Below, piece after piece: positions 43,441 to 55,845 of a stretch of DNA of 64,000 bases. Source of the stretch: Diphasiastrum complanatum (lineage: Eukaryota; Streptophyta; Lycopodiopsida; Lycopodiales; Lycopodiaceae). The stretch's first letter is position 1, and every line of letters starts with the position of its first letter. The stretch spans positions 77,210,471 through 77,274,470 of the forward strand of contig CM055095.1 in assembly GCA_029204225.1 (NCBI GenBank). Reading direction: 5' to 3'. A program made the translations under genes and the position numbers. The notes below the pieces were generated by a model. The model ran no database searches. It saw only the letters and a program-made list of their open reading frames with translations, and was not told the origin of the DNA.

Positions 43441-45246
43441 GTTTGTTAGATCTTTAGTTTTTGGTCCTAATGACCTTATTTGCATTAAAGGTAAAGTTAA
43501 TGATCAAGTTGTTAATGTTCTTTTTGACACGGGATCCACTTATAACTTTATTAATGTAAATTTGGTGCAGACGCTAAACCTTCCTACCAGAAATTGAGAA
43601 AAAATGTCGTGTGACAATGGCATTGGGAAGTGATTCCGATTTGATGGATTTTATTGTTCTTGATGTAGAATTGCACATTCAGGATTATTCTGAAAAACTA
43701 GAATTCCATGCTGTTCAATTAGCTAATGTAGATATTGTTCTTGGCAACAATGGCATTTTGATAAGAACAAGTCATTGAGAATTGATTTTGTTGAAAAACC
43801 TTCATTTATTGATTGGCCTATTCTCACCACAGTTCAGAAAATCAAGTCTTTCTTGGGGTTTGTAGGATTTTTCCATCGGCATATTCCCCAATTTGCAAAT
43901 GCAAAACACTTTTGTTTATATTGTATGTTCGAAAGTGCAGACGCTAAACCTTCCTACCAGAAATTGAGAAAAAATGTCGTGTGACAATGGCATTGGGAAG
44001 TGATTCCGATTTGATGGATTTTATTGTTCTTGATGTAGAATTGCACATTCAAGATTATTCTGAAAAACTAGAATTCCATGCTGTTCAATTAGCTAATGTA
44101 GATATTGTTCTTGGCAACAATGGCATTTTGATAAGAACAAGTAATTGAGAAGTGATTTTGTTAAAAATTCTTCATTTATTGATTGGCCTATTCTCACCAC
44201 AGTTCGGGAAATCAAGTCTTTCTTGGGGTTTGTAGGATTTTTCCGTCGGCATATTCCCCAATTTGCTCGATTGGCATTTCCCCTTACCCAGGCCTTGAAA
44301 GGCTATAAGAAGCTAAGCCGAAGGGCTAAGAGTCCACTAGTGGTGTGGACGGAGGATATGAATAATTGTTTTGTGTTGCTTAAGAAAAGTGTCACTTCGG
44401 CACCAATACTAATCATTGGCGATCCTAATAAGGCTTTTGTGGTTAGGACTTATGGCAGTGATTATGCTATTGGAGCTGTTTTGATGCAGGATGGACATCC
44501 TGTGGCTTATGAAAGCAAGAAGCTCAATCCTGCTCAATCTAGGTATTGTACCTATGAGAAGGAACTACTTGCAATTGTTCATTCCTTGAAAATTTGGCGA
44601 CATTATGGAGCCAGATTTGAAGTTTTGACGGATCATCAGACTCTTCGATATTTCTGTGATGCTACAGATCTCAAGGGGAGGCAAGCTAGATGGGTTGAGC
44701 TTATGCAAATCTTTGATTTTTCTATACGTTATTGTAAAGGAACTCAAAATACTCTAGCAAAAAAGCATTAGATCGGCCGAGATCCTTGAGGATTTTAGAT
44801 TGGTGATTGGGTGTATCTTAGAATCCCAAAAGACTCTAAGACACTTCGAACGGGAAAATGTCCGAAGTTGTCTCCACGTTTTAGCGGCCCTTTCAAAGTT
44901 CTTAACAAGATTGGTAGGGCTACGTATAGACTAGAACTCCCTGCTGGAACTAAGGTTCATCATGTATTCCATGTTAGTCATTTAAACGAACGACTTGGTG
45001 GAAAAGATGACCTAATTCCCACAGATGATCTAGTGCTATTGGAGGATTTGACTGCTTCTATACCCCATGAACGGGAAAAGATCATGGATACTCAACGACA
45101 TCAGTTGAGAAATCGTTTGATTTCTGAACATCTGATTCATCGGAAAGGTGAGTTAGATGATGAGAACACTTGGGAGAAGGAGGATGATTTAAGACTTAGA
45201 TTACCTGGTTTTTTCCCAGAGAAGGAAGTTTTTATGGGAGGGGGAA
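43440..45246 (+). pseudogene. Ty3/gypsy pol with deleted integrase core and 370-bp tandem duplication
   Basis: Protease is at 43480-43560 (VLFDTGSTYNFINVNLV). The stretch from 43567 repeats at 43937 (370-bp offset), ending in the RT block KSFLGFVGFFRRHIPQF. After the second copy RT and RNase H are open to 44771 (SYAIG-type GSDYAIGAVLMQDGHPVAYE, LTDHQTLRYF). The frame then jumps to the GPY/F module (SPRFSGPFKVLNKIGRATYR) and a chromodomain-like tail (LDDENTWEKEDDLRLRLPGF), with the whole catalytic integrase missing between about 44771 and 44800. A purine tract ATGGGAGGGGGA lies at 45234-45245. Confidence 0.85.
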
Positions 45247-45340
45247 TGTTATGTACCATAAGGGTACACCCTTCAGTGACGGCCTCACAAGGGGCATGAC
45301 GCAGGTCTGGCATTATCGATAAATGTCTAACATAATTCAA
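45247..45340 (+). repeat. Start of the 3' LTR of that gypsy element
   Basis: TGTTATGTACCATAAGGG begins directly after the purine tract. The end could not be placed. Confidence 0.5.
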
Positions 45341-48100
45341 GAAAAGTAAGAGTCATTCCAAAATCTTTTTATTAAGAAAATACTAGATTTAGGAATACTT
45401 TCATAACATGATTGTTTAACTGAAGTGCAAGATTCAAGTTCTATAAACAACTGGTAATTAAAGATTGAACGCATATCAAAATGACAATAATCTTCAATTA
45501 CAAAACAACTTTAGATTACAATCCAGAATCACATCTAGATACCCAAAGTCCGGTTTAAAATCAATTCAGTTATTATTCTTGGATTCGGTATGATTCGTTA
45601 TCCAATTGAGCGCTCTGGGATACAACCACTATTGAGTTGAGTCTATTCCTTAATTAAAAAACACTCTATCCCAAGAATATTATATATCCAATGCACATAA
45701 TTTTAATTGATGAACCCAAATGATTCACTAATCATGCGTCTTACAAGCAATATAGTTCAAAAACCATCAGTTCCTGGTGAATCCACATCACACTGATCAT
45801 TTTACCAATTAGCTTCATCCTGGAGTAATCAACTACTCAAGTTAATTGCCAATGATTTAGAAATCTGAAATGTCTAGGTGAAGAATTCAATTATACTAGT
45901 ATAACACCACATTTAGACCCTTACCCAAATCATTTATAAGTGAATCCATAAATCTTCTATACAAAGATTTGTTAACTCTGCAAGTATCTGTTAAAACAAT
46001 ACTTGATCATATGCTTATGTTCACCAACTTGGTTAAGTGCACCAGATAACCTTAGTAACTAGGACTACACAGTAGATTCATACAAGAATAATCGTGCACA
46101 TATGAGAATAATCTCACTATGACCCAGTACATAAACACATTCTTACCTGGCAGATTCCTCCAAAACCCACATATGCTACTCACATATCTCACTGAGATCT
46201 TGTATAGCTACAAAATATTTTCTATTTCTCATGAGTAAATAACATATCCGAAAAATCTTTGAGACAAATAAGATTCACTCTCAACAGTTTTCCAATCCCA
46301 CTTACCTCTAATCACATAATTTCTCCCACTAATCAACCCCTCTCTGGTCCTAGTACTTAAACTAAGATTAGGTTGACCCAATATAGAACTCTCATACTTA
46401 AATTCTAATCAAACTTACTTCTATTCCAATCAAAATGGAATTAGTAACCTTTGACCTTTTACTGTACTACTTATAGATAATGATTCAAATTCCAAACTTG
46501 TTCCAGATTGTCCACACCATCCCTAGAGAATTTCTCTTTTTCAAAAAGTTCCAATTAGACATCTTATTCTAAATCTATCCAAAATTACTTCCAAAAAAAG
46601 TCTCATTTCAATACCACAGTTGGTTATTTTCCAAAAACTATGCAATTCACAGATTCTCAAATAGAATTTTATCCCACCACTTCACCTCTCCTTTTAAAGA
46701 AATTATAAATTTCAATAAAAGTTAACTGGAAAGATGATATATGAAAATATCTAAATCCAAGAAAAGTCAGTAATAAGTGCTTCCCCTAAAGGATTCACTT
46801 TATTACAAACATGCCTTCTCCTTCAAATATTTCCAATCTGAGTGATAGAAACTACTACTCCATCGAAATCCATTTATGCAACAGAGATATTCTAGGTTTA
46901 AGAAATTGAAACATTTAATCTTAGAATTTATCTGAATTCCAAGTCTATTCACACAAGTAGTAATTTATATGACATAACAGCCTTTTAGAAGAATAACTTC
47001 ATGTTGGAAAGAATTCATATAAACTAGTCTGATGTCTTATATTCAAAAAATTATTAAGAAGTAAAGAATCAATTAAAAAAATGAGAAATAGATTTGAGGG
47101 CCTCTGATTTTGTAAATAGTGAGATACCACTTTGGGATCTAGATTAAAACTCAAAATTTTTCAAAATACCCAACATTTGATCGAATGGTTTTCTTCTTTC
47201 CCATATCATGACTAGGTACTAAAACACACCATTGATCATCAGATCTTTACAGTCCTAGAATTCTCTTTCCAAAATTACTGCTGTTCCATACCATCAGCTT
47301 TTCCTTCCAGAAAACCCTTAACCGCCTCATCTGATATTCTAGAGATCCACTGATCATCTAGTTGTCCTATATTTATATAAGATATTATCTCTTGTTTTCA
47401 AACACGGGAGAATTCATTTATTTGGACAACTGGCATGCCATGGTTAACAATTACATTCTAATCTTTTCTGGTTAATAAATAAGCTTCAAATCTCCTACTG
47501 ATGCATCAAATCTAGGGACAAGCTTCTGTCAACTAATAGATCCAATGTAATCCCTGTATCAGATTCCACCTCTAACATCACAATTGACATCCAAAACTAT
47601 GGATAACTCAATGATTACAAAGATAACAATTATTAATTCAATTAAATGCGATAGCAAGCAATTATTTATTGGGATTTACACAAAATCCTAACGGCGAAAT
47701 ATATTTTCTGATCACATTCACTACCTCTGATGGCCACTTTTTTTCCCTCCTTAGAATTTTCAGTTCCTTGAAAATCTTTCAGCTAAGGTATCAAGAAGAC
47801 GTAACGACATTTGAAAATGTTTAAAAATTAATTACTGTAGGAAAAAATCTAAACCAATTTCATTTTTGTCCTATACTTAGTCAAAAATCATTTACTAGTA
47901 TGTGAAATAGTACTAGTCTGATCTTTGGATATATTTCACCATAGGATTTTACTGGAAATAAAATCAATTTTATAATTCCTATTATTCCGAATTTCCAATA
48001 AAATTGGACTGTTTTTTCTTTTTATTGACTGATTTGGCATTACTCCACTTATATTGGTTCAAGAATTACTAAAATCCTATGGTGGGATTTCCATTCATGT
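45341..48100. other. AT-rich stretch without genes
   Basis: 2.8 kb lacking any sustained ORF or domain. It could be a long gypsy LTR in minus orientation, because its right end (to 48192) carries an LTR start. I could not find the other end. Confidence 0.4.
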
Positions 48101-48192
48101 AATTTCATATTTTGGCGATAGCATGTTTCAGATTTCAGCATGAATAGAAGATCCACATCTACTCTAACATCCATTAACCCTAAGCATTAACA
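48101..48192 (-). repeat. Start of a Tat/Athila-like LTR (family of 34233)
   Basis: Read on the minus strand from 48192: TGTTAATGCTTAGGGTTAAT... matching the LTR at 34233 for about 75 bp before diverging. Confidence 0.65.
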
Positions 48193-48755
48193 CTACAACC
48201 ATTAACACTATGATCCACAAGATAGCTTACTCTTTCTCTCTCTCCCTTTCTCTCTCATAAAAAATGTAAAAACATGCAATCCCAATAACACTTAGATCCC
48301 CCATTAGCAAACACAATAAAAGCATGAGAGATGGAGGAAAAGTGATAGAGAACAAGGACATTCATAAATCCATTTCACAAGAGAACCAATCTGCTTTATT
48401 GAAATGAAGATATGTACATGTGTAGGAAACTCAAGTTGGTCCCTTTCTATAGTAGAGAGGAGGACCATGGCCTCTGAATCCTATTGGTCCAATTCTGCCT
48501 CCTAACTATTCAAATTTAAAAAAGAGCGGGAATCATTCAAAATTGGAGAGAAACCCAACTTTATTCACTAGCTTGACATTTAGGCCCTGCGACATTAAAA
48601 GTCCCACAAGAAGACCTAAAGACCTTTTATTGACTTTCTAATTAATCAAATCTCTATGTGATCATCAGGTTGGACTTGCACACACAAAGGTGCCAAATCC
48701 CTCTCACTTATTAACTAGGGTTAGGGTTGCCTTGGGATCGACAAACCCTCCAACA
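48193..48755 (-). repeat. Probable 3' LTR of a minus-strand LTR element
   Basis: On the minus strand starts TGTTGGAGGGTTTG at 48755, right after the purine tract GGTGGGGGATAC (48756-48767). The far end is not fixed and may be cut by the LTR ending at 48192. Confidence 0.5.
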
Positions 48756-48962
48756 GTATCCCCCACCAAAACTGGTGGCGGTCCCACGACTCCTGCGAGA
48801 TGCAGTTACTGTGGGCTTTTATTTGCATCATGGGCACCTTCTCCATGAAATCGAGTCGGGCAGTGTTGAAATCTAGTTTGTGCGGCAAAAAACAATGATG
48901 AGCTCCGGCGATCCATTTTAAAGTCGTCCAAGCTGTGAATCGAGATTCCTAGGAGCCTCCCA

Positions 48963-49976
48963 TCACTGCAGCACAGAAATATAATCTGGCCACCGACAGC
49001 TGATCCTAAATACTATCTGACGCCATTGGCTTATTTGGATCGAATGCCATTGTACAATCATTTCTGGATCTCCTGGTTCAGCAAGATTCATAGGCTGTGT
49101 CCTAGCTAGGCCATCGTAAACATCTTTCGATTCTGGCACTTGTTCTTTGGGTTCACGATGTGCTTTGGGTAACATGATAACCACATCATCTAGTGTATAT
49201 CGTTTAAAATGCTCGTGCATATCATGGTGGACTCCATCTGCTTGTTCTTTGTCGAAAGGATTTGTCTTGGATCTTCGCTTAGCCTTCTCAACAGGAATTG
49301 ATCGTGGAGGTGATGACTTCCGAGAAGATAAACTCTTCTTTGAAGGTACTGAAGACCTCCTAGATGGTGATGTCTTGCTAGAACTCTGACTTGAGAAATC
49401 TTCGTCAACTTTTCCTTTGCCTTTATCCAATAAGGGTGGCACATTCTTTGAATCAATCTCTTGAGGTGGATTCTCCCATTTTAGGACCGTATTATAATGT
49501 TGCTTGGTTTGTTTCTTTGTCATTGAATCTGTGACCTTGTCGTCTTTCGATATAACCACTTTTGGCGGTTTTATTGTTGGTTCATCAAGAATATTACACA
49601 CTCCAAATCTGGTCGGAGCCATATGATTTAGAATCTGCTCATCAGTAAGTTTTGCATTGTCATCATAAGTCAAGGCATAACTCACATGAATGAGTTTTTC
49701 TTCAATCGGTTCTGGTATATGTAGAACATTTGATCAGACAGATCTCAATTCTACTAACAAAGCGCACATTTTACTTGACAAAGGATGATAAACGAATGCG
49801 AACTCAAAATATTTCTCTTCATAATCAACCTCAAAGGACTCGCGAAATTTATCTTGCTTGAAACTCGAAAGATTCGCGGAATAGTTTCTTGTAGAAGCTC
49901 GTGGTTTCTTGTTGAAGCTCAAAAGATTCACGAACAGAATCTTGTCGTGAAATTTTGTTTCTTGTTCAAAGATCAC
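48963..49976 (-). pseudogene. Unclassified ORF next to polypurine tract (env-like position)
   Basis: The frame 49976-49734 continues after one TGA into 49685-48963 without a frameshift, giving about 335 codons. It is lysine/serine rich, with a long Ser-Arg-Lys low-complexity middle (KTSPSRRSSVPSKKSLSSRK) flanked by more ordered parts (MAPTRFGVCNILDEPTIKPP, YTLDDVVIMLPKAHREP). It lies between a purine tract plus 3' LTR on one side and a foreign copia element on the other, so it is the last gene of a truncated minus-strand retroelement. That is the place of an envelope-like third ORF, but I see no signal peptide or membrane helix. It is not a recognisable pol domain. Confidence 0.45.
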
Positions 49977-50134
49977 TTGTCACGAACAGTTCGCGATATA
50001 ATCTGAATTCTTCTTCAAGCTCAAAGACTGTCATCTGTCGTGAACAATTCGCGAAAGAAAAAGTTGTAGTGAAGAGACAAACTGTTGTGGCATCCATCAA
50101 CAAGCCGCATCTGGAGTTATTCAAAAAATAAAAG

Positions 50135-52070
50135 ATGTCTTCGATCAGCAATATTCGAGCTAAGATCACTACGATCTTGAATCCAGACGGTTCAAACTAT
50201 TTGATTTGGAAATTAAAGACCACTCATATTGAAGGGCAAAAGTCTATGGCAATGTGTTAACAAAAGAGGAGAAGCCAATAGCTACTCCTGGCAAAAAACT
50301 TCGAGAATGGAGTTTGATAAATGACAAAGCTATAGCAATTATTGCATCTTCAGTGCATGACAATATAATGCTAGATCTTACATCAATTTTGAATGCAAAA
50401 GATTTATGGGAAGAGTTGCAAACCAAGAATGAGACTCGATCTCATAACCAGATCATATGCTTGGAAGGCCAATTAGCTTACCTACAGTGGAACGACATAG
50501 ACTTGACCACATTCATACGAAAGATTAAATATCTATCTATTTCTTTGCAGAATTCTGGTGCGGAAAATGCAATTTCAAAGAAAAAATAGCTTAGATATTT
50601 TCTTCGATCTCTATCCACGTCATTCCACACAAGTCAAACCATATTGGTGAAAGATGCGACAATGACACTTCAAAAGGCAATAGACGGAGTTAAAGAGGAA
50701 GTAGAAGTTCGTGAACGCTATGACAACAATGGTGATTCCGAAAATGCTCTATTTACTGAGAAGAATAAATCTTCTAAGAAGTCTAAGTTTAAGAGGGAGT
50801 CGTCTAAAAAGAATGAGTCTCAGACAAATGATCAACAATCTGGAAAACAACAGAAAAATTCTGGTGATAAGAAGATTTGCAACAGATGCAAAAGATCAAG
50901 TCACACAGAAGACAAGTTTTGGTTAAATCCAAAGATTGAATGCATTCATTTTCATAAATGGGGTCATGCAACAGTAGACTGTTATTAGAATCCCTTAAAA
51001 AAAAAGGAGCAGAATTGAAGCGAACCTTCAGATTCAAACTATGTCGAAGACAAAGCAGAGTGCTTTAGAGCAGCAGAAGACAAGACAACAAGGAACTCAG
51101 CAGCTTATGTTAGTGCTAATCAATGTCGTTCAATAGATTCTAAATTTGAGTAGTACTTGATTTGGGAGCCACCTCACATTTTGTTTCCTCGAAACAAATA
51201 TTATTTGAGTACAAGAAGACGAATTATTCAAGATTCATTATACTTGGAGACGGTTCTAAGCACGTGGTTGATGAAACTGGTGTACTATGGATGGACATGA
51301 ATCAGAGTGACAAGAAACTGGAGGAAGTTCTCTATGTCCCTACTCTTGACAAAGATCTTCTATCTGTAGCAAAGATAGTCGATACAAGCATGTCAGTACA
51401 CCTCTATTTGCTGAATCAAATGCCTATATCAAGCATGTCCAAAATGGAATAATCATTCTAGTTGTCTATGTTGATGACACGCTTATCTTCTCAAGAAGAA
51501 ATAAGTTAATTTCAGATGTCACAAGAGACATTTCTAAAATATTTGAGATCACTGACCTAGGAGAACCTAAAATCTATCTAGGCTTGCAGATCCAAAGAGA
51601 CTTTGAAGGTGGTAAGTTGTATCTTCACCAACAAAAGTACACTCAAAAGAGTATTAGAGACTTCAACATATTCAAATGCAAAGGTGTGCATACTCCCATG
51701 ATACCTGGAACAATACTAATCAAGGCAGATTGTCCGTAGACTCTTGAGGAGAGAAGCAAATGGCCAATACACCCTATCGTAGGCTGATTGGATCATTGTC
51801 ATATCTAGCAGACAACACCAGACTTGATATAGCATTTGCTATCTACAGGCTGAGCCAATTTAATCAGAACCCAGGATCATTGCATTGGAAGTTAGCGAAA
51901 AGAGTACTACAATATCTCCAAGAAATGAAAGACTATGGACTGTGTTATTCGAAGAAAGCTAGATTTCACATCGAATCTTACATCGCAGCTCTAGAAACAG
52001 AGTTAAAGGCATTGGAAACATCTTGGAGAACAACTCGGTCAAGATGGAGATCAAGCATGGCACGCAAACC
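50135..52070 (+). pseudogene. Ty1/copia element with gag, protease and late RT; integrase deleted
   Basis: Gag starts at ATG 50135 (NPDGSNYLIWKLKT), shifts frame near 50255, and continues AKDLWEELQTKNETRSHNQI. It has two zinc-knuckle-like CCHC boxes at 50880-50985 (CNRCKRSSHTEDKFW and CIHFHKWGHATVDCY), both imperfect. Protease at 51150 reads LDLGATSHFV where DSGA is expected, so the catalytic site is altered. Near 51400 the protease end joins directly to RT just before VVYVDDTLIFSRRNK, removing integrase and half of RT. RT continues to about 51960 (RRLIGSLSYLADNTRLDIAF). The element is then cut by a LINE fragment. Confidence 0.85.
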
Positions 52071-52340
52071 ATGAATGACAGCTTCACAGCAACCAGGAGT
52101 AGAGATGCCAAACTGATGAGGGGAGAGAAAAGAGACGAAAATATGATGAAACTGAAAACAGATAGAGTGACTAACAAGGCGGAGGAGGACTTCACCAACA
52201 GGGATGGGACAGACGCCACCTGAGGCTTTAGTCATGGCGATCAAACGAGATGCAGACAAAAGATGTACAACAGAAGAAGGAAAGTGACCAGAGGCGATAA
52301 AAGAGCATATCTGAAAGAGTTGAACAAAGACACTCATTAG
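51978..52340 (-). pseudogene. LINE reverse transcriptase fragment
   Basis: Minus-strand frame with SASRLIAMTKASGGVCPIPV, then GEVLLRLVSHSICFQF, FGISTPGCCEAVIHGLRAML and a VVLQ...VSNAFNSVSRAA box. This pattern is the central palm of plant non-LTR retrotransposon RT. Only about 120 residues remain. Confidence 0.85.
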
Positions 52341-52640
52341 AGGAGTTCTAAATCCAAAATGGGCCCTTTGTAAAGGTTCTCTTTCTATATTTTCTCAAAT
52401 TTTTCATACACATGGACCAATCAAAATACTCAAATTTGAAATCTATGTAACGTAATTTTTTGAGTCCACATTAAAAATGGCATAATGTTTAATGGTAAGT
52501 CCGATTTTAGCAGAGTTTAGTGCGTTGGAAAGCGCTTGACGAGGCTTCCAATGATATGTTACATGACATACTTCTGAGCTATGGTTAAAAAGTTATGGAA
52601 AGTCAAAGCTATTAGTTGTAACTAATGTTATAATATAATT
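52341..52640. other. Repeat end shared with 27.6 kb
   Basis: Begins GGGCCCTTTGTAAAGG with ACATGGACCAATCAAAA and TATGTAACGTAATTT, resembling 27622-27720, then GCGTTGGAAAGCGCTTGACG and AGGCTTCCAATGATATG. No coding. Possibly an LTR or transposon end. Confidence 0.4.
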
Positions 52641-54370
52641 TTGAATTTTTCCAAGATCTTGCATCTTGAATTCTTTTCCAAGTGCAATTTTGGCTTCTTC
52701 AACTAAATTGATACAACTTCTTGTCAGGATAATATCATCAACATAAATGAGAAGAATGACAATATCTCTATTATAAAACTTGACTTACAAGGAAGGATCA
52801 TAGTTACTAAGATTGAATCCTAATGAGTCAAGAAAAGTGTTAAGTTGAGAATACCACGATCTTGGAGCTTGCTTTAGTCCATAGAGACTTTTGAAGAGCA
52901 AGCAAACTTTGGCCTTGTCTTGGATGAACCCAAGGGGTTGATCCATACAAATTTCTTCTTCTAGATATCCATTTAAAAATGCATTTGAGACATCTAGTTG
53001 AAAAACTTTCCATTTGAAAAAATAAGCAATAGAAATGATGATTCTAATTGATACCATCTTTGCAACTGGAGCAAAAGTCTCCTCATAATCAAGTCCATGA
53101 ACTTGAGCAAAACCCTTTGCACAAAGTCTTGTCTTGTACTTGTTGATTGTGCCATCTTAATTATATTTGACTCGAAAAACACATTTGCAACCAATTGTGT
53201 GCTTGTTGGATGGAAGATCCACAAGATCCCATGTCTTGTTGGCAATCAATGCATCATATTCCTCCTTCATGGCTAGAAACCATTCTTTTGAGTTGAGTGC
53301 ATCATATACATCCTTTGGCTCATCATGTGAAACAAAATAAGCATAATTAGTGGAGTTGAGTACCACTTGCTTGCCTTTATCTCCATGTGTAAGCCTCTTA
53401 GGCTCGGATCTTTCTCTTTGTGATCTCCTTGGTGAAAAAATTCGAGGTGACTCCTCTTCAATTCTCGGCCCCATCTCTCCATGATAATCTTCAAGGGTGA
53501 TGATAAGAGAATCCTTTTAAGAATCTTTGATCTCGGCCTCATCAAAGATGTATTTTTGATTCTCATGGAAAATAACATCTCTACTCTCAAATGTAACTGA
53601 GGTAGAGGGAACATAAATGTAACTGAGGTAGAGGGAACATAAATTCTGTATGCCTTCAGATTGTTGGATGAGTATCCAACCATGATCCCTTTGACTGAAT
53701 TTGGATCATCTCTTTTCCTTTATTCCAAGGGTACATGAACAAAGCAAGCACATCCAAAAACTCTAAGGCGATCAACCTTAGGTTTCTTATTAAACAAGAC
53801 TTCATATGGTGATCTTCCTGCAAGTGCATTGTGAGGTAATCTATTGCACAAATAATTTGCACAATTAATTGCTTCTCCCCAATATTCAATAGGCAAAGAA
53901 ACTTCAACTCGAATTGCTTTAGCACATTCACATAGAAATCAATTTTTTCTTCCAGCAACCCCATTCTGAGATGGAGAATAAGCACAAGAAAATTCTCTCT
54001 TAATCCCTTCAACCTCACAATAATCATAGAACTTGTTGGAGATGTATTCACCTCCTCCATCACATCTCAAAGCCTTAACTTTGAAAGAAACCTGTTTCTC
54101 AACATAAGCTTTGAAAACTAGGAAGTGTTCAAACACCATAGCTTTTGAAGAAAGTAGGTACAACCAAGTATATCTTGTAAAATCATCAATGAAGGTAACA
54201 AAACAAGCTGCACCACCAATACTTTATGAGGAAGAAAAATGAACATCCGAGTGAACTAATTCCAAAGGATGAGAAGTCTTACTAGAACACTTTTGATATG
54301 GCTTTCTATGTGATTTTGCAATTGCACAAGCCTCACAAGGCTTGATATCCTTCATGGATGACATTGCAGA
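52641..54370 (-). pseudogene. Ty1/copia pol remnant (integrase to RT)
   Basis: Right to left: integrase core at 54163-53940 (VKALRCDGGGEYISNKFYDY, AYSPSQNGVAGRKN) and its end at 53890-53660; linker with RSEPKRLTHGDKG at 53390; RT at 53300-53160 (ALIANKTWDLVDLPSNKHTI) and 53057-52785 (FQLDVSNAFLNGYLEEEICM, LYGLKQAPRSWYSQL); a YVDDIILTRS box near 52735. Frames change several times. A 20-bp direct repeat (AACTGAGGTAGAGGGAACAT) at about 53598-53641 is a local duplication. Gag and RNase H are missing. Confidence 0.88.
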
Positions 54371-55845
54371 ATAAATGCTCTTCTAAAATCACAAAGGTTT
54401 ATGAATTTTAAAGATCTATGAAAGGCATAAAGCTCACAAGATTTCCAATAGCCTTGTCTCTATCGAACTAGCACACAAGCTTGAATGATACACAATTAGA
54501 TCTTGACAAAAATTCCTAGCTTTCACTCTCACAAAAATTTGCTTTACACTTTTCTTAGAGATTTCATTTCAACTAAGGATCTGAACAAAAATTTGCTTTA
54601 CACTTTTCTTAGATCTGATCTTAAACTCCAAAAAGAAATGCTTCAACGATCCAAAACTCTATTTGGTCATAGGCATTAGCTGGATTGAATCTAGATCAAT
54701 ACTATGCTTCAAAAAGCACTAAATTTGGATTAGAATTGAGATTATAGGACCAAAAAACACAAGGTAACTTGAAATGAAAGTTGTTGTATGGTTTCACACG
54801 TGTGAAAAGTACATACACATCCTCCAATTCGAATTGATCCAAATAGAAACAGCTATCACTCTAGATGAACTTGCCCTCACTAGTATTGGCCAAAAACAAA
54901 TTTTGCCAATGATCTTTGCAAGTTTTATGAATCAAATGATCACTGTCTTACTCGGCTTCGATTTGCTAATAAAATTTCAATTTTAGGACATTAATAATTG
55001 TACTTAACAATCGTAGAGAGTTATTGGTTGCTTATCATTGCATTGACATAACTTGTAAAAACTATGAGGGGGAGGTTGTTGAAATGGGACAATGGACATG
55101 GAAAAGGAGGTCAAGATATTCTATAATAGATTCTCAAAGGGGTGAGTTTCATTTTTCATATGAAGCTGAGAGATGTTAGAAGGGTGGGAGGGTGGCATCC
55201 ACTCGCAAGAGCGGATAGGATCCATGGCTACGGGAAAGCAAAAAATATTTTGTGTGCTTGCAATAAAGAAAAGTAGGTAAGACGAAATAAGGTGAAGAGC
55301 TTAGATGAGAAGGAGTTGGAGTGGGATTCACAATGATTGGAATTGCACAAGAGAGAGAGAAAAAAGATGAGGAGATATGGTGAGAGTGATACAGAAGAGA
55401 CAAATCCTACATATGCTTTGGCTTTATCTAGAACTCCCTTAAGGAAATCTAAGTTTTTTTCCATGGATTAAGAGGATGGACCAAGTGTTTTTGTCTCACA
55501 ATTTTCAAAAGTCAATATGTGTCACACAAGAAGAGCTGGTTTGAGATTACTCAATCCCAATATCATCATACACTAAGTGGGGAGGAAATGAAATGGAAAG
55601 GAAAGGGACAGGGAGATAGCATGCATCATTGTTGTTGTTATCAAGTTTACTTACCACCATTTCTACTAAAAATTGCGCTCAACATATACTAGGCCTATTT
55701 TTATCAATTTGATGAGTGACTAGTAAAATTTGGGTCCCATTGTTATAATTAAGTTGGATAAGTGACATTAGAGACCCAAGCTCAAATCTTGACATGCATG
55801 CACAAAGGAACACCTCCGAGCCCATTGACTCCAAAACTTAGAAGC
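54371..55845. other. No recognised gene
   Basis: Contains a ~59-bp tandem duplication (AAAATTTGCTTTACACTTTTCTTAGA at 54534 and 54593). A purine tract ATGAGGGGGAGGT at 55063-55076 followed by TGTTGAAATGGG could be a further LTR start (weak). Confidence 0.4.
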
